DNA from: Verpa conica
Taxonomy: Eukaryota > Ascomycota > Pezizomycetes > Pezizales > Morchellaceae
NCBI GenBank assembly: GCA_033030425.1
Contig: JAUFSD010000010.1
Span: 1-64,000 of the forward strand
DNA length: 64,000 nucleotides
Direction of reading: 5' to 3'
Position numbers and translations under genes: made by a program
Shown: piece after piece, positions 1-11,011 of the stretch
Layout: each line of letters begins with the position of its first letter
Numbering within the stretch: position 1 is the stretch's first letter
The notes under the pieces: generated by a model
Database searches by the model: none
Told to the model about the DNA's origin: nothing
What the model saw: only the letters and a program-made list of their open reading frames with translations

Positions 1-1095
1 ACCCAGAATTCGCTCTCTGTTTTATTCACCTTACCCCCAAAGCCTATCGGCTGTACCCAGTATATAATTCGCGCAGTCGCGCCCCCCACCAAGCGCAGCA
101 AGCAAGCCTAGGAGCAGCGACTGCAGGCAGGCAGGTGGTACTAGGGCAGACGTGGGGTGCCTGGGGTAGGGGTAGGGCGCAGGGCGCAGTTAGGGTTGCC
201 AGCAGTCAGCGAAATCACGAGTCACGGCCGCAAAGTGGCAGCGGGAGAGGTCCAGGTGCCGAGACAGAAGTACCTGGACAAGAGGGAGTGCATACAAGGG
301 ATCTCAGGACACCTGGACCACTGTCAGTCAGTCTCCAAAGTGAAAAAAGACTGCACCCCCCACTTAAAAATCGAAATCGTGACATGGACCGAGTGATATC
401 TCGTGACTCGTGCGACTGTGACTGCGCAAGCAGGCAAGCAGGCGACGCCATAGAGATGTCAGAGAGAGACTCCAGGCAGCTAGGGGGGTAGCGAGGCGCA
501 GCGCAGGTCAATATGCAGCACTGCATCGCGCGCCATGCTCCAGAGCTCAAGGTGATCGGGCAACCTGCAGCAGCGCGCAGGCAGGAGGCAAGCGAGGAAG
601 TACTCGACCATGTTCAGGTACATAGAGAGAGAGCTTATGACCGTCAAGACACTGTCTGATTGTCCCTCTCTAGAAATAAAGATATACAAGAGACTACAAA
701 AGCCGCCAAAATCTCGCTCCCAGCCAAAAACCGCCATGGATCGGGCAGGTCCCACAGCTGCGCAGAAGCAACGCCACAGCGACGTCTGCAGCAGGCGCCC
801 AGGCAGGGGGGGGGTAGGGCTGCAGCGCATGGGGGTCTATATGGGGGACTCCCGCTCGGGAGTGGGCAAAGCAGCAGTAGAGGACTCCCGTCCGGGAGTA
901 GCCTGATAGTAAGAAGTATAAAAAGACTACTCGGGTGAGTCCTATGCTCCCGAGCGGAAGCCACACTAAGTCACTCCCGGCCGGGAGTCGACCACTTTAT
1001 GGCGGGAGTCAGAGGACTGCTTTAAGCAAAAAAGCGAGTTTCTAGCCATAGCCCTAAGGCTTGACACGCATTTTTGCCCTATAATAGAAATTATA
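1..1095. repeat. GC-rich dispersed repeat unit, copy 1
   Basis: Copy of a complex repeat family seen again at about 1200-2260, 2675-4095 and 46954-48640. It holds an accgagtgat..tgactcg motif near 388, runs of gcaagcaggcaagcagg, and an inverted pair around gtccaggt/acctggac near 250-280. The right part (about 845-1015) is dense in palindromes such as actcccggccgggagt, and the last 110 bp (gtcagaggactgctttaag... to ...gccctataata) recur almost exactly at about 4015-4095, which marks a shared right boundary. Short ORFs on both strands here have no family resemblance and are read as chance. Confidence 0.75.
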
Positions 1096-1199
1096 CGAAA
1101 ACGCCTTTCTTGTAACACTACAAGAAGCTTTATCAGCGCAAGTACTCTATACTCCTTCCCCCATCCAATACATAGAAGATAAACTCTTCTCCCTACTTT

Positions 1200-2260
1200 A
1201 ACAGGTCCGGGTGCCGAGAGAGAAGTACCTGGACAAGCAAAGGTGAAAAAGAGAAGTCACAGGACATCAACTCCACTGTCAGACAGGACCCACAAAAAAA
1301 AAAGACTGCACTCCCTCACTCAAGAAACGAAATCGCGATAAAAATCGAGTGATTTTCCATGACTCGCGCAGTCGCCCCCCCCCACCAAGCGCAGCAGGCA
1401 AGCAAGCAGCGCCACAGCGACTGCAGGTAGGCAGGGGGGTGCTAGGAGAGACGTGGGGTGTCTAGCGCAGGGGGAGTGGGGGTAGGGCTAGGGGCAGGGC
1501 GCAGGCGCAGGTTGCTGGCAGTCAGCGAACGCCTGGGCGAGAACCGTACTGTGGCAGTGTGAGAGGTCCAGGCGCCGAGAGAGAAGTACCTGGACAAGGG
1601 GAAGTGCATACAAAGGATCTCAGGACATCTAGACCACTGTCAGTTAGGTCCCACTGTGAAAAAAGACTGCACTCCCCTGCTCAAAAAGTGAAAACGCGAC
1701 ATGGACCGAGTGATATCTCGTGACTCGGGCGACTGTGACTGCGCAAGCAGGCAATAAGAAAGCAGGCAATAAGCAAGCAGGCAAGCAGGCGACGCCATAG
1801 AGACGTCAGAGAGAAACTCCAGGCAGATAGGGGGGTAGCAAGGCGCAGCGCAGGTCAATATGCAGCACTGCATCGCGCGCCGTGGTCCAGAGCTCAAGGT
1901 GATCGGGCAACCTGCAGCAGCGCGCAGGCGGGAGGCAAGCAAGAAAGTACCCGTCCATGTCCAGGTACATAGAGAGAGAGCTTGTGACTGCCAAGACATT
2001 GTCTGATTGTCCCTCTCTAGAAATAAAGATACACAGGGGACTACAAAAGTTGCCAAAATCTCGCTCCCAGCCAAAAACCGCCATGGATCGAGCAGGTCCC
2101 ACGGCTGCGCAGAAGCAACGGCACAGTGACGTCTGCAGCAGGCGCCCAAGCAGGTGGGGGGTGGGGGGTGGGGCTGCAGCGCAGGGGAGTCTATGGGGGG
2201 GTCGATATGGGGGGTCGATATGGGGGGCTTGCACCAGCGCGCAGGCAGGGAACCGAGTGA
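1200..2260. repeat. GC-rich dispersed repeat unit, copy 2
   Basis: Second run of the same family: modules begin at about 1344 and 1705 (ccgagtgat motif), each followed by the GC-rich caagcgcagcaagcaagc segment, the ggcagtcagcgaacgcctg segment and the gtccagg...acctggac hairpin. It ends in G-rich sequence (gggggtcgatatgggggg) without the palindromic right terminus of copies 1 and 3. The 2260-2675 stretch after it is non-repetitive, with no gene seen. Confidence 0.72.
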
Positions 2261-2674
2261 TAGTTCATGATTCTAGTAATCCGTACATAAAAGCACACTT
2301 TTTACAATCATTAGGGAGTCTCTATATACCAGCCAGTATACCCACCGAGTTTCAGCAATTTGGGACCACTCCATTATTTTTTGTATTTACTAGTACTGAG
2401 ATATTCGCTAGAGTGACGCAAAAGTCCCCTGTTTTTGGTGTGGGGTGACGCAAAAATCATGACCAGATATACACCACAAAAGTCCCATGTAGCAGCCCCA
2501 TGACAACACAGCCACAACCCCCTGTATTTGCCTTTTTATTTATTGCAATTGATTCTCCAAGTGCTCTTGAGTCTATACCTCTTTAATTATAAATACTTTC
2601 TTTGTGGTTGTTGTGTTGTCGCCTAGCCACGATTTTGGTCTAGCCACGGTTTGAGGTATAGAGTACCCGGAAGA

Positions 2675-4095
2675 AAAACCGAGTGATTTTCCATGACTCG
2701 TGCCAAAGCGCCTACGGACAAAAGGCAAGCGGCGCCACAGCAAGCCTGACAAGCAAGCAGGCAGGTAGGGGGTGCTAGGGCAGACGTGGGGTCTCTGGCG
2801 CAGGGGGGTGGGGGTAGGGTAGGGCGCAGGCGCAGGTTGCTGGCAGTCAGCGAACGCCTGCGCGAGAACCGCACCGTGGCAAGGGCCGAGGTCCGGGTGC
2901 CGAGAGAGAAGTACCTGGACAGGCAAAGTTGAAAAAGACAAGTCACAGGACATCAACTTTACTGTCAGCCAGGCCCCACAAAGAAAAAAGACTGCACCAC
3001 CTCACTCAAAATTAGAAACCGCGACAAAAACCGAGTGATTTTCCATGACTCGCGCGGTCGCCCCCCCCCACCAAGCGCAGCAAGCAAGCAGCCAAGCAAG
3101 CAGCGCCACAGCGACTGCAGGCAGGCAGGGGGTGCTAGGAGAGATGTGGGGTGTCTAGCGCAGGGGGGGTGGGGGTAGGGCTAGGGGCAGGGCGCAGGCG
3201 CAGGTCGCTGGCAGTCAGCGAACGCCTGCGCGAGAACCGTACCGTGGCGAGGGCCGAGGTCCAGGCGCCGAGAGAGAAGTACCTGGACAAGGGGAAGTGC
3301 ATACAAAGGATCTCAAGACATCTAGATCACTGTCAGTCAGTCCCCAGAGTGAAAAAAGACTGCACCCCCCCCACTTAAAAATCGAAATCGTGACATGGAC
3401 CGAGTGATATTTCGTGACTTGTGCGACTACGCAAGCAGGCAGGCAATAAGCAAGCAGGTAGGCAACCAAGCAGCGCCACAGAGACGTCAGAGAGAGACCT
3501 CCAGGAGGCTAGGCAGGCTGCAAGGCGTCGTGCAGGTCAATATGCAACCCTGCATTGCGCACCGTGGTCAAGAGCTCAGAGTTATCGAGCAACTTGCAGC
3601 CGCGCGCAGGCAAAAAAGAAGCGAGGAAGTACCCGATCATGTCTAGGTACATAGAGAGAGAGCTTGTGACTGCTAAGACACTGTCTGATTGTCCCTCTCT
3701 AGAAATAAAGATACACAAGGCACTACAAAAGTCGCCAAAATCTCGCTCCCAGCGGAAAACCACGGCTGCGCAGAAGCAACGCCACAGCAGCGTCTGCAGC
3801 AGGCACCCAGGCAGGTGGGGGGTAGGGCTGCAGCGTAGAGGGAGTCTGTATAGGGTACTCCCACCCGGGAGTGGGCAGAGCAGTAGCAGAGGACTCCCGT
3901 CCGGGAGTAGCCTAACAGTAAAAAGTATAAAAGACTACTTGGGTGGGTCCTATGCTCCCGACCGGGAGCCACACCGTGTTACTCCCGGCCGGGAGTCGAC
4001 CACTCTATAGCGGAAGTCAGAGGACTGCTTTAAGTAAAAAAAGTGAGTTTCTAGCCATAGCCCTAAGGCTTGACACGCCTTTTCGCCCTATAATA
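2675..4095. repeat. GC-rich dispersed repeat unit, copy 3 (tandem modules)
   Basis: Modules start at about 2679, 3031 and 3399, so the tandem period is about 350-370 bp. The order is the ccgagtgat..tgactcg motif, a G/C-rich segment, ggcagtcagcgaacgcctgcgcgagaaccg, the gtccagg...acctggac inverted pair, then a segment ending in aaaccgcgac or aaatcgtgac. The right end repeats the palindrome-rich terminus of copy 1, including cactcccggccgggagtcg near 3979. No coding potential beyond short overlapping ORFs. 4096-4439 is AT-richer and holds nothing recognised. Confidence 0.75.
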
Positions 4096-4439
4096 AATAC
4101 GTAGAAAATATTAAATAAGATTCATAGTGACACGTTATTCTAATCACAATTTGGCCTATGAAAACCTGACGCCCAACACGGTCCAATTTCCCAACCGCTA
4201 TGTAACCAAAAATACCTGTTCTCAGGGAATTCTTGACTAATCCAACAAGCACCCGCAACAAACAAGTGAGAACTTCTAAGTTCACCAAATACCAGCACGC
4301 ACCTGTGAATAAAGAGAAAACAGTAAGTAACAAAAAGGGATACAATTAATAGAATCAATCAAATGAAGGCTTTCTTTATTAGGGATGTAAATACCTATTG
4401 AGGCCCCACCCAATACCTGATATATACTCCCTTACCTAA

Positions 4440-6099
4440 CTATTGGACCCCGGTTAACGATGGATCCGCTGACTGTAATCTCCCTGTAGAATAATCTGCG
4501 TTTGACTGAGCTGAAAGCTTTGGGGGGCAGCCCTCTTTGTTCTCTGACGTGTCATGGTTATCTTTACCTGTATCGTCGGTGTTCTGGGGGTTTCTGGGAG
4601 TGCTTGGGCTACCATCCCGAGCCCTACGGTAATGGCGGCGCCCAAACCCTTTTTCTTCCTCCTTCGCTTCCAATCTCTTGCGCTTGAGATTTATCATCTC
4701 TTTTTTGAAAGTAATCTCCTTTTTATGTGACCTAAGAGCAATGGAGACGGCATGTCTTAGGTACTCCATAGGCCAAGAAAATTGCACATCCTTGACTGGG
4801 ATATATATATCGGGTACGCTCTCAGGCCCAAAGAATTGCTCATAGGTGAAAGAAAATGCGATCGCTTCATCGAGTGCTATATCATCTGGCACAGGGTAGA
4901 CTGTCTATAATCCAGGTAGGTAAGCGCCTATAGATTTACACTTATGGGCGCACTATTCTTACTTTAGGCCCACAAACTAATTCCGGTACGAACCCAGCTT
5001 CCTCACCCTTATGCGTCCATAGCTCGACGGTACAGTCTGGCTTGAACTCAACCTCCTTAGGATATTTAAAGTCAATGATGACAACAAAGCCAATACGTCC
5101 CATAGAGCCTTTGAACCATGCTTCTACCTTTTCCAGTACATTTTCGTACGTCTGAGTCAATGCAGACTCAAACAAAATAGTTGGGAAGTGGTCAATTCGA
5201 TTTGGGACAATACAGAGATCTGGACGTAAGGAGTCTCCGGGAGGGTCTGCAAGAGTAATGTCTGATTCAGTGTTAGCAATTTAAACACTGATAGCCGGTT
5301 GCAAAAGCACTCGTATTCATCAGAAATTATACAATCCACAACAAAATTAGGCTGAGAACCACCGCTTGAGTACCGCCCATAGATATGATCACGGGTGTTT
5401 CCTCTGTGATAAACAGGGACTTACTTGCTTGGTGAACATGTATGTTATAGCGCTCCTTCTTGCTCAACCACCCACTCTCTACCATATCCCCACTTACCAT
5501 GCCCCAGAAAGTCTCCAGAAGTTCGTGGGCAGGGTAAGGCATAGTGATTATCGTGCCATTTAAGAACTCTATACTACTTCATAGTTAGAAATTCCTCGGT
5601 GATACTACAAAAGTGCATAGAGATGTTAAACTTACCGCCAACCTCTTAACTTAATATCACTATCAACGAGCGCCAGGACGTCCTCAAATTCCTCATATGA
5701 TTTATTGTGAAATTCGAGACGACTAGGGGAGTTAAGATGCGTTATGGAATCCAAGAGAAGCGCCCGTATACTAGATGCGGTGCCCAGCTCGCAGGTGGGT
5801 ATCGGACCTGGCGCAACGGCGTGCGAGAACTCTAACAGGGCAGATAATTCTTTTTGAGGGCCTAGTGCCTCCGAGAAGTGAGGTGTAACCTCACCGCTCG
5901 TTCTTAAATCTTTCACAGGGAGGTCGGAGCAAGTTGTAGGCACCTTTGGCTGTCTAGGCGATTGCCGAGGGGGTTTTGGCATGCTTGCTGAGTCAGAGAA
6001 CAAATCTCTCTGCTGTTGACCTAACTCTAGCTCCAGAGCAGTTGTCTTCCGGTTATCTCCTGGCTGGAATCTATAATACGATGGAGAATGAGTTTTCAT
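4440..6099 (-). CDS. PD-(D/E)XK nuclease-like protein, four exons
   Basis: Predicted restriction-endonuclease-fold protein of a type common as hypothetical proteins in fungi. The ATG is at 6099. Exon 1 (6099 to about 5635) ends at a GTAAGT donor. The second exon, near 5575-5360, carries the segment starting NGTIITMPYPAHE. The third (about 5250-4970) carries PDLCIVPNRIDHFP followed by LFESALTQTYENVLEKVEAW and then GFVVIIDF. The P-D and the later E in a strand, followed by a helix and a hydrophobic strand, match the PD...E-x-x layout of this fold. A last intron with a GTAAGA donor and TTATAG acceptor leads to the C-terminal exon (about 4893-4440), with an acidic FTYEQFFGPESVPD part and a Lys/Arg-rich helix. 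The exact exon 2-3 junction (about 5250-5350) is uncertain. The catalytic Lys is not clear, so activity is unproven. Substrate unknown. Confidence 0.6.
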
Positions 6100-7468
6100 T
6101 CATTAGCGAAGAGTGGCATAATGATGTTTGATTCTCTAAGCACCAAAGCGGGTCATACACCAAAGGGAGATAGGCGAGGCACGGCAGTCTGAAATATACC
6201 CATAAATGATATACTACACTACCCCAACCGATGTATGATAAGTATACACCACCAACTCGAAATCAATGATAGTGAAGCTCATATATCTATATACTGTCAA
6301 TAACTGCCCTCTAGCATAGCCAGGAGTATTAAGGCGCAGAAAAACGTCTTGGGGTCTTAAGCGTCATGAGCAGAGCCGCATATATAACATCAGCGCCAAA
6401 ACATCTAGAAAGCCTCGGCACGCTTAACCTAGCAACACGTGTCTCCTAAGCTATACCAATGAATGAAATGCTCAAAATATAAATAATATTAGGGTGATAC
6501 TAATTAGGGCAATAATTACAAACAGCACATATAGAGGAACAGGGAAAGTAGTTTAACCTTAGTAGGCAGATTATTTTTGAACACAAGATAAACCACGTGA
6601 CCTACAGATATATCATTATCTCCGTCCGGGGATTTTATTTCCATCACTAATAATTTCAGAGGCCCAATCCTAAGCTTTAGACTTTAGCGAACAGCCTAAG
6701 CCATATCAAGACTACACTAAGCCCCATAAGATCGGCCGTGGAGATTTAATCCTGGACGGAGATAGTGAACTTTTCGAGTTACTACTGTACACCCTCTATC
6801 AACCGTTACACTTAGACACCTAACTTGCACTTATTATGGCCAAAGATTTATCTACCCAACCATACCCCACGTAGTGTCAAATTCCAACCTCATAACATTT
6901 AGCCAACTACGGCTGAAACAAATTTAAGAAAAACAAATCCTTAGCCAAAACTCCTGGTGAAGTGTAAGATATGAATAGAGCCCCCAACCCGTACAAAAAA
7001 AGAATAGCCCGAATGATGAATAGAGCCCCCAAACTATACAGAGAACGAATACCCGAAAGATAAAGAAAGGAAAAAGAAATAGAAAAACATCACTGTCTCA
7101 TAAGCTCTACGGTTCATGAGAGAGCGCTAGTCTGTAGATCAAGTGACCCAATCAATTGATCTAGGTCTAGCTGAACCGGGCAGACTACTCCGCAGTATCC
7201 AGGCTAGATTTTAAACCTACAGAATTATGAATAATACACTCCAACTGGGATTAGTATATACCTGATTCCAGGACCTGCTGGTCATTCTCCATGGCTGTAT
7301 TTACATCCTTAGGCCCAAGTACCTCAGACTCTATAATCTGGTTAGGATCTAGCTGAGTGGGCAACCGCTCCATAGCAATTTCCTAGGCTATGTTAGACAG
7401 GGAAATATACTGAGATAAGTGCAAATCGATTGTGGACAAATACATTTTGGGCTATAGCAAAATTGAAG
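6100..7468. other. Intergenic, no gene seen
   Basis: AT-rich, with no convincing ORF on either strand. It contains one MITE-like inverted-repeat element (6619-6762) and a short direct duplication of gaatagagcccccaa at about 6972 and 7018. Otherwise nothing recognised. Confidence 0.6.
6619..6762. mobile_element. MITE-like element with TA flanks
   Basis: The two ends form imperfect terminal inverted repeats: tctccgtccggggatttt on the left, and the reverse complement of the right end reads tctccgtccaggattaaatc. Both ends are flanked by TA (6617-6618 and 6763-6764). It is 144 bp long and non-coding. TA flanks suggest a Tc1/mariner-type origin. The repeat is imperfect, so the call is moderate. 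Confidence 0.5.
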
Positions 7469-9915
7469 TTAGTAAAGTGAGACCCTATTGAAGATCGCGA
7501 CTTGCATACCAGTAGTGTGGATTGGTGAGAAAGGACTATATTCTGAGAAATCAAGGTCACTGGTGCCGAACCCATAACTCCAGATCTCTGGCGGGGTGGC
7601 CTGTGCAGTGGCATCTGGGCTAATAGATTGTGGCACTGTATTCGGTGATTCCTCAAGATTGATAATAGCTGGTGTAGACGAGCCCAGGGTTGTTGAATTA
7701 CTAGGAAGGCTAGTTGCGTCAGGCACCTCAGGGGTCAATACTAGATGGCACTGTGTAAGTCCTCCAATGTTCATATGTTGGCTATGGGATATAAGTCCCA
7801 TACTACTCCCGGCATTATATCTACCTTGGCCTGTCGCTACAAGTGGTCTTAAATGAGACAGACGCTCTTGTACGACTCTTATGTCTTCCGGGGCACCTGA
7901 AGCATTCTGTTGACCAGGCCTCAAGAAACCTTCCATCCATGTTATTTGCCAAGTAATAAGCAATGTTTTGAACTTGCCTTGAAGGTCCTCAAAGGCATCA
8001 AGGTCGAGGGATGGATTAGATTTTATGTATGGAACGCACTTTACCGCTCCCGTTAGTGTTGAGGCAATGTCATCCATAATGTCACCCCTAAGATCAGCCA
8101 GGTCCTGAGGTTTATTAGTATAATTTCATGAGGTTGTATGAGGATGATAAGATTACAAAAACATACTTGAAGGGAACATGAAATTGGCTGGCGCCCCGGC
8201 ACCGTGATCTGGAAATTTAGCATATGAGGGTGCTTGAGCGCACCGAACATGGTTATAGTTTCCTGGGCTAGGGAAGCCCAGGCTTCGCAAGAGAAACGTT
8301 GGCGATAGGTAGATGTATCGGTGTTTATTGAAGATTTCTCCAGGTAGCCTCGGAAGTCAATCTTTCGCAAGTTTCTTTCATTCTTCCGGGCAAGCGCAAT
8401 GACTGTTTGTCCAAACTTGTCGGCCAAGCTAGCGGAGTTTTCTGCGTCTCGCTGGGCAAGAACTAGCTCCCATACTTCCTCAACGCTCATCTTGTTTTTA
8501 ACATTCTTTTTCTCGCGCATAGAATCAGGTTTTATCCAACGGCATACATGGAAGCAAAGATTATCCACAAGATCTCCAATAGTTTTGCTGATCTTTAGGA
8601 TTTCATCCCAGCGATTAAGATCAACACGTAATGCATTCAGACTAATATACATGCCAGATTGGTGATATTCGTTGTCGTTTAAGGATGTGAGTAACTCCGG
8701 TTGTCGTTGCACCGATGTACTAGGAGCAAGCTCAATGCCATAAAGCGACTCGATCTTCTCTGCTGAGCGTGGGACTTTGATTGATTTGAGCATCTCGAGA
8801 CTCCCGGTAGTCAATGCTTCCGGTTGATTGCAGCTTATTCCAGCGAGGAGAGACTCTAGGTCGGTAAAAAACTTCCTCCAGAACTATGTAGCCCACAAGT
8901 CAGTTTACAAGCAAAATACTGGGGTTGGGAGGTTTACAAATCGGCACCGGTGAACATTAATTCGCGCAAAGGCACAGCTACGGTATGTATCGTGGTAGGC
9001 CGGGTATTTTAAGAGACGACGAACAACTTCAGACCATCGGCCGTCATATACCTCCTTGAATCTACGAGGCATAGTACTGAGGGCTAAGATACGATTCTCG
9101 AGGTCAGCCCATTTTGATTTTAATGTGCCATCTAAAGTGTCAGCATAGGCTTGCATCGCATCAAGCTTGATCCACACGTCTGCCTCTCTGTCGGGCAAGT
9201 TATGACTCGAGACGCTCATGCGCAAAAGCTCAAGGTCTAACATATCAATGGAATCTGTAGCGAGCATCCTTAGACTTAGTAAAAATAACCTAGCCACAGC
9301 GGTTAAAGTAACTCACCCGAATCAAAAATATAAGCCGTCCACCAAAGTTGATCATCTTTCCAATTTTCGCTCAAGTTCTATACATTACCAGCAATTATGC
9401 TTACCACCTGCTGTAGTGCGGTAAGACGATGCTGGCCGTCTTGAACCTCAAACTTACCGCCGCGTGATTGTTGCCAGAGCTCAATTGCGTGCCGAGGTGC
9501 AACTAGAATAATATAATTTTCCGGCACTGTTCGCTTAACTCCATGAGCTTTTGATAGCATCAGTTGTGTCAACATATCCACGTGACTCTTATACAGGGGT
9601 CGTTGAGGACTGCCTAGATTATTTTTAAAAAGAAACCTAGGATTAGCTGGTAGTAAAATCAATCAGGAGGTGAAATCATACCCTGGGTCCGCGTCAAGGT
9701 GATGTCGCGCATCCATACATGGCCAACACCAAGTAAAGCATATGCAGCAGCCTCAAGAGCGCTCTGAGAAGTCCTGAGAAGCTGCTCGGGATTCTCGCTT
9801 CTGTGTCTGTTTCTCCTTGATCGCAGTTTCGTGCTCGCTTGTTACCCCCGGTGGACGAGCTTGTAGTGAGACGTCTCCGTTTGGGGCGACCCCCAGATGT
9901 TCTTTCACGGGCCAT
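7469..9915 (-). pseudogene. ParB/DGQHR-like gene, copy 1 (disrupted)
   Basis: A diverged copy of the gene at 43649-46053. Recognisable in order: a basic N-terminus (MARERTSGGRPKRRR at 9915), a segment reading ALEAAAYALLGVGHVWMRDI near 9760-9700 homologous to the other copy's AEYALIGFGKVYTSDI, an intron (GTATGA donor, CTAG acceptor, about 9682-9625), the FEVQDGQHRLTALQQ motif near 9430, an exon at 9297-8940 (VSSHNLPDREADVWIKL), a long exon 8890-8170 and a last exon 8080-7469. Two lesions are seen. The first exon changes frame between the basic N-terminus and the ALEAAAY segment. An in-frame TAG at 9380-9378 falls between DGQHR and the LWWTAYIFDSG segment, where copy 2 reads through. The rest is open and splice sites match copy 2, so decay is recent or the TAG is removed by unseen splicing. 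ParB-like N domains bind or cut DNA or hydrolyse NTPs; the role in fungi is unknown. Confidence 0.65.
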
Positions 9916-11009
9916 GGTGGGTGTTTGCTAGGGAGGTATAAAGTTATATTGATAGTAGTAAGGTGTACGTTAGCGTAATATTTTTGCAGGAGATCGGGGG
10001 GAGGGTGGTTGAAGAAAGGGCCTGGTGGATGCAGGGAAGATAGATGGGCTACTGGGGATAAATGAACGCGTTCGGATAACACCAGATCACGCGAAATTGT
10101 CTCAGTATATTGGCCCTGAATACACTTGTGCAATAAGAGAGACTTACTGATCACGACATTTAACTTTGCTTCATACGTGTCAATCCTAGCATCTTTAGAC
10201 TAAAAATTATAATATAAATAGCTCTGCTTAGAGCATTATAGTTGCTGTCATGAGCGGTGACTAAACAGCTTGCTTGGCATTGTATTTAGCGCGATAGCTC
10301 TCATCATTATCAGCCACCTGAGGCTTGAAAGGCTAGTATGTATTTATGGCCCTCCACCTGCAATACGGTCATCATACTACTCATACTTCACATAATTGGC
10401 CCAATATCCAATCACGCTTATGCTGTGATTATTCTCAGGCGGCCCTAGCAGTTACACAAGCTCCGACAAAGAGCCCTCCGTGGCTGTGTTTAGCAATCAA
10501 AACATCTCAAGCCTATTTACTCCTCACGTGACCGCTCTTGGCGAATACTCTAAAGCTGTATACCCAGGGGATCAACCAGCCGAACAAAGCAGTTCGCTCC
10601 GCTTCGTTAACTACAGTACCGTTCGTATTGGATTATCTAGTAAAGCAGTGTAATTACTCTTTAATAACTCAAAGAGTTCTATAGTCCACTAAAAACCTAG
10701 AAATTAAATAAATAAATACACTTAGTCTTACACACCGTACTTTTAACTAGAAATATGCAGTCACTACTCCATAATCCGGTGAAAACTACGCCCCCAGACG
10801 TCCCCATTAGTGATCGCTTGTAGTATCTAAAAATATGTAAAATTATTCTGCACATGGTCACAACAGCTTGGTTCCTATCGAGAGATAGTAGCTTTACTAG
10901 TTCAAGAGTTTCTCGCTTAAATCATATAATCCGAGTGATTTATTGTGCATATGCTATCTGCCACTACCGGAACACTATGTGACTTACGTAATCAAGGTAG
11001 GGAGGCATC
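9916..11009. other. Intergenic, no gene seen
   Basis: Upstream flank of the ParB-like copy 1 and left flank of the pogo/Fot1 element. Short ORFs at 10154-9753 (-) and 10346-10531 (+) have no family resemblance. Nothing else recognised. Confidence 0.6.
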
Positions 11010-11011
11010 TA

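Noticed and set aside
135..964. Overlapping ORFs on both strands in the GC-rich repeat
   Set aside because: Open in several frames because of GC-rich composition; not conserved in frame between repeat copies.
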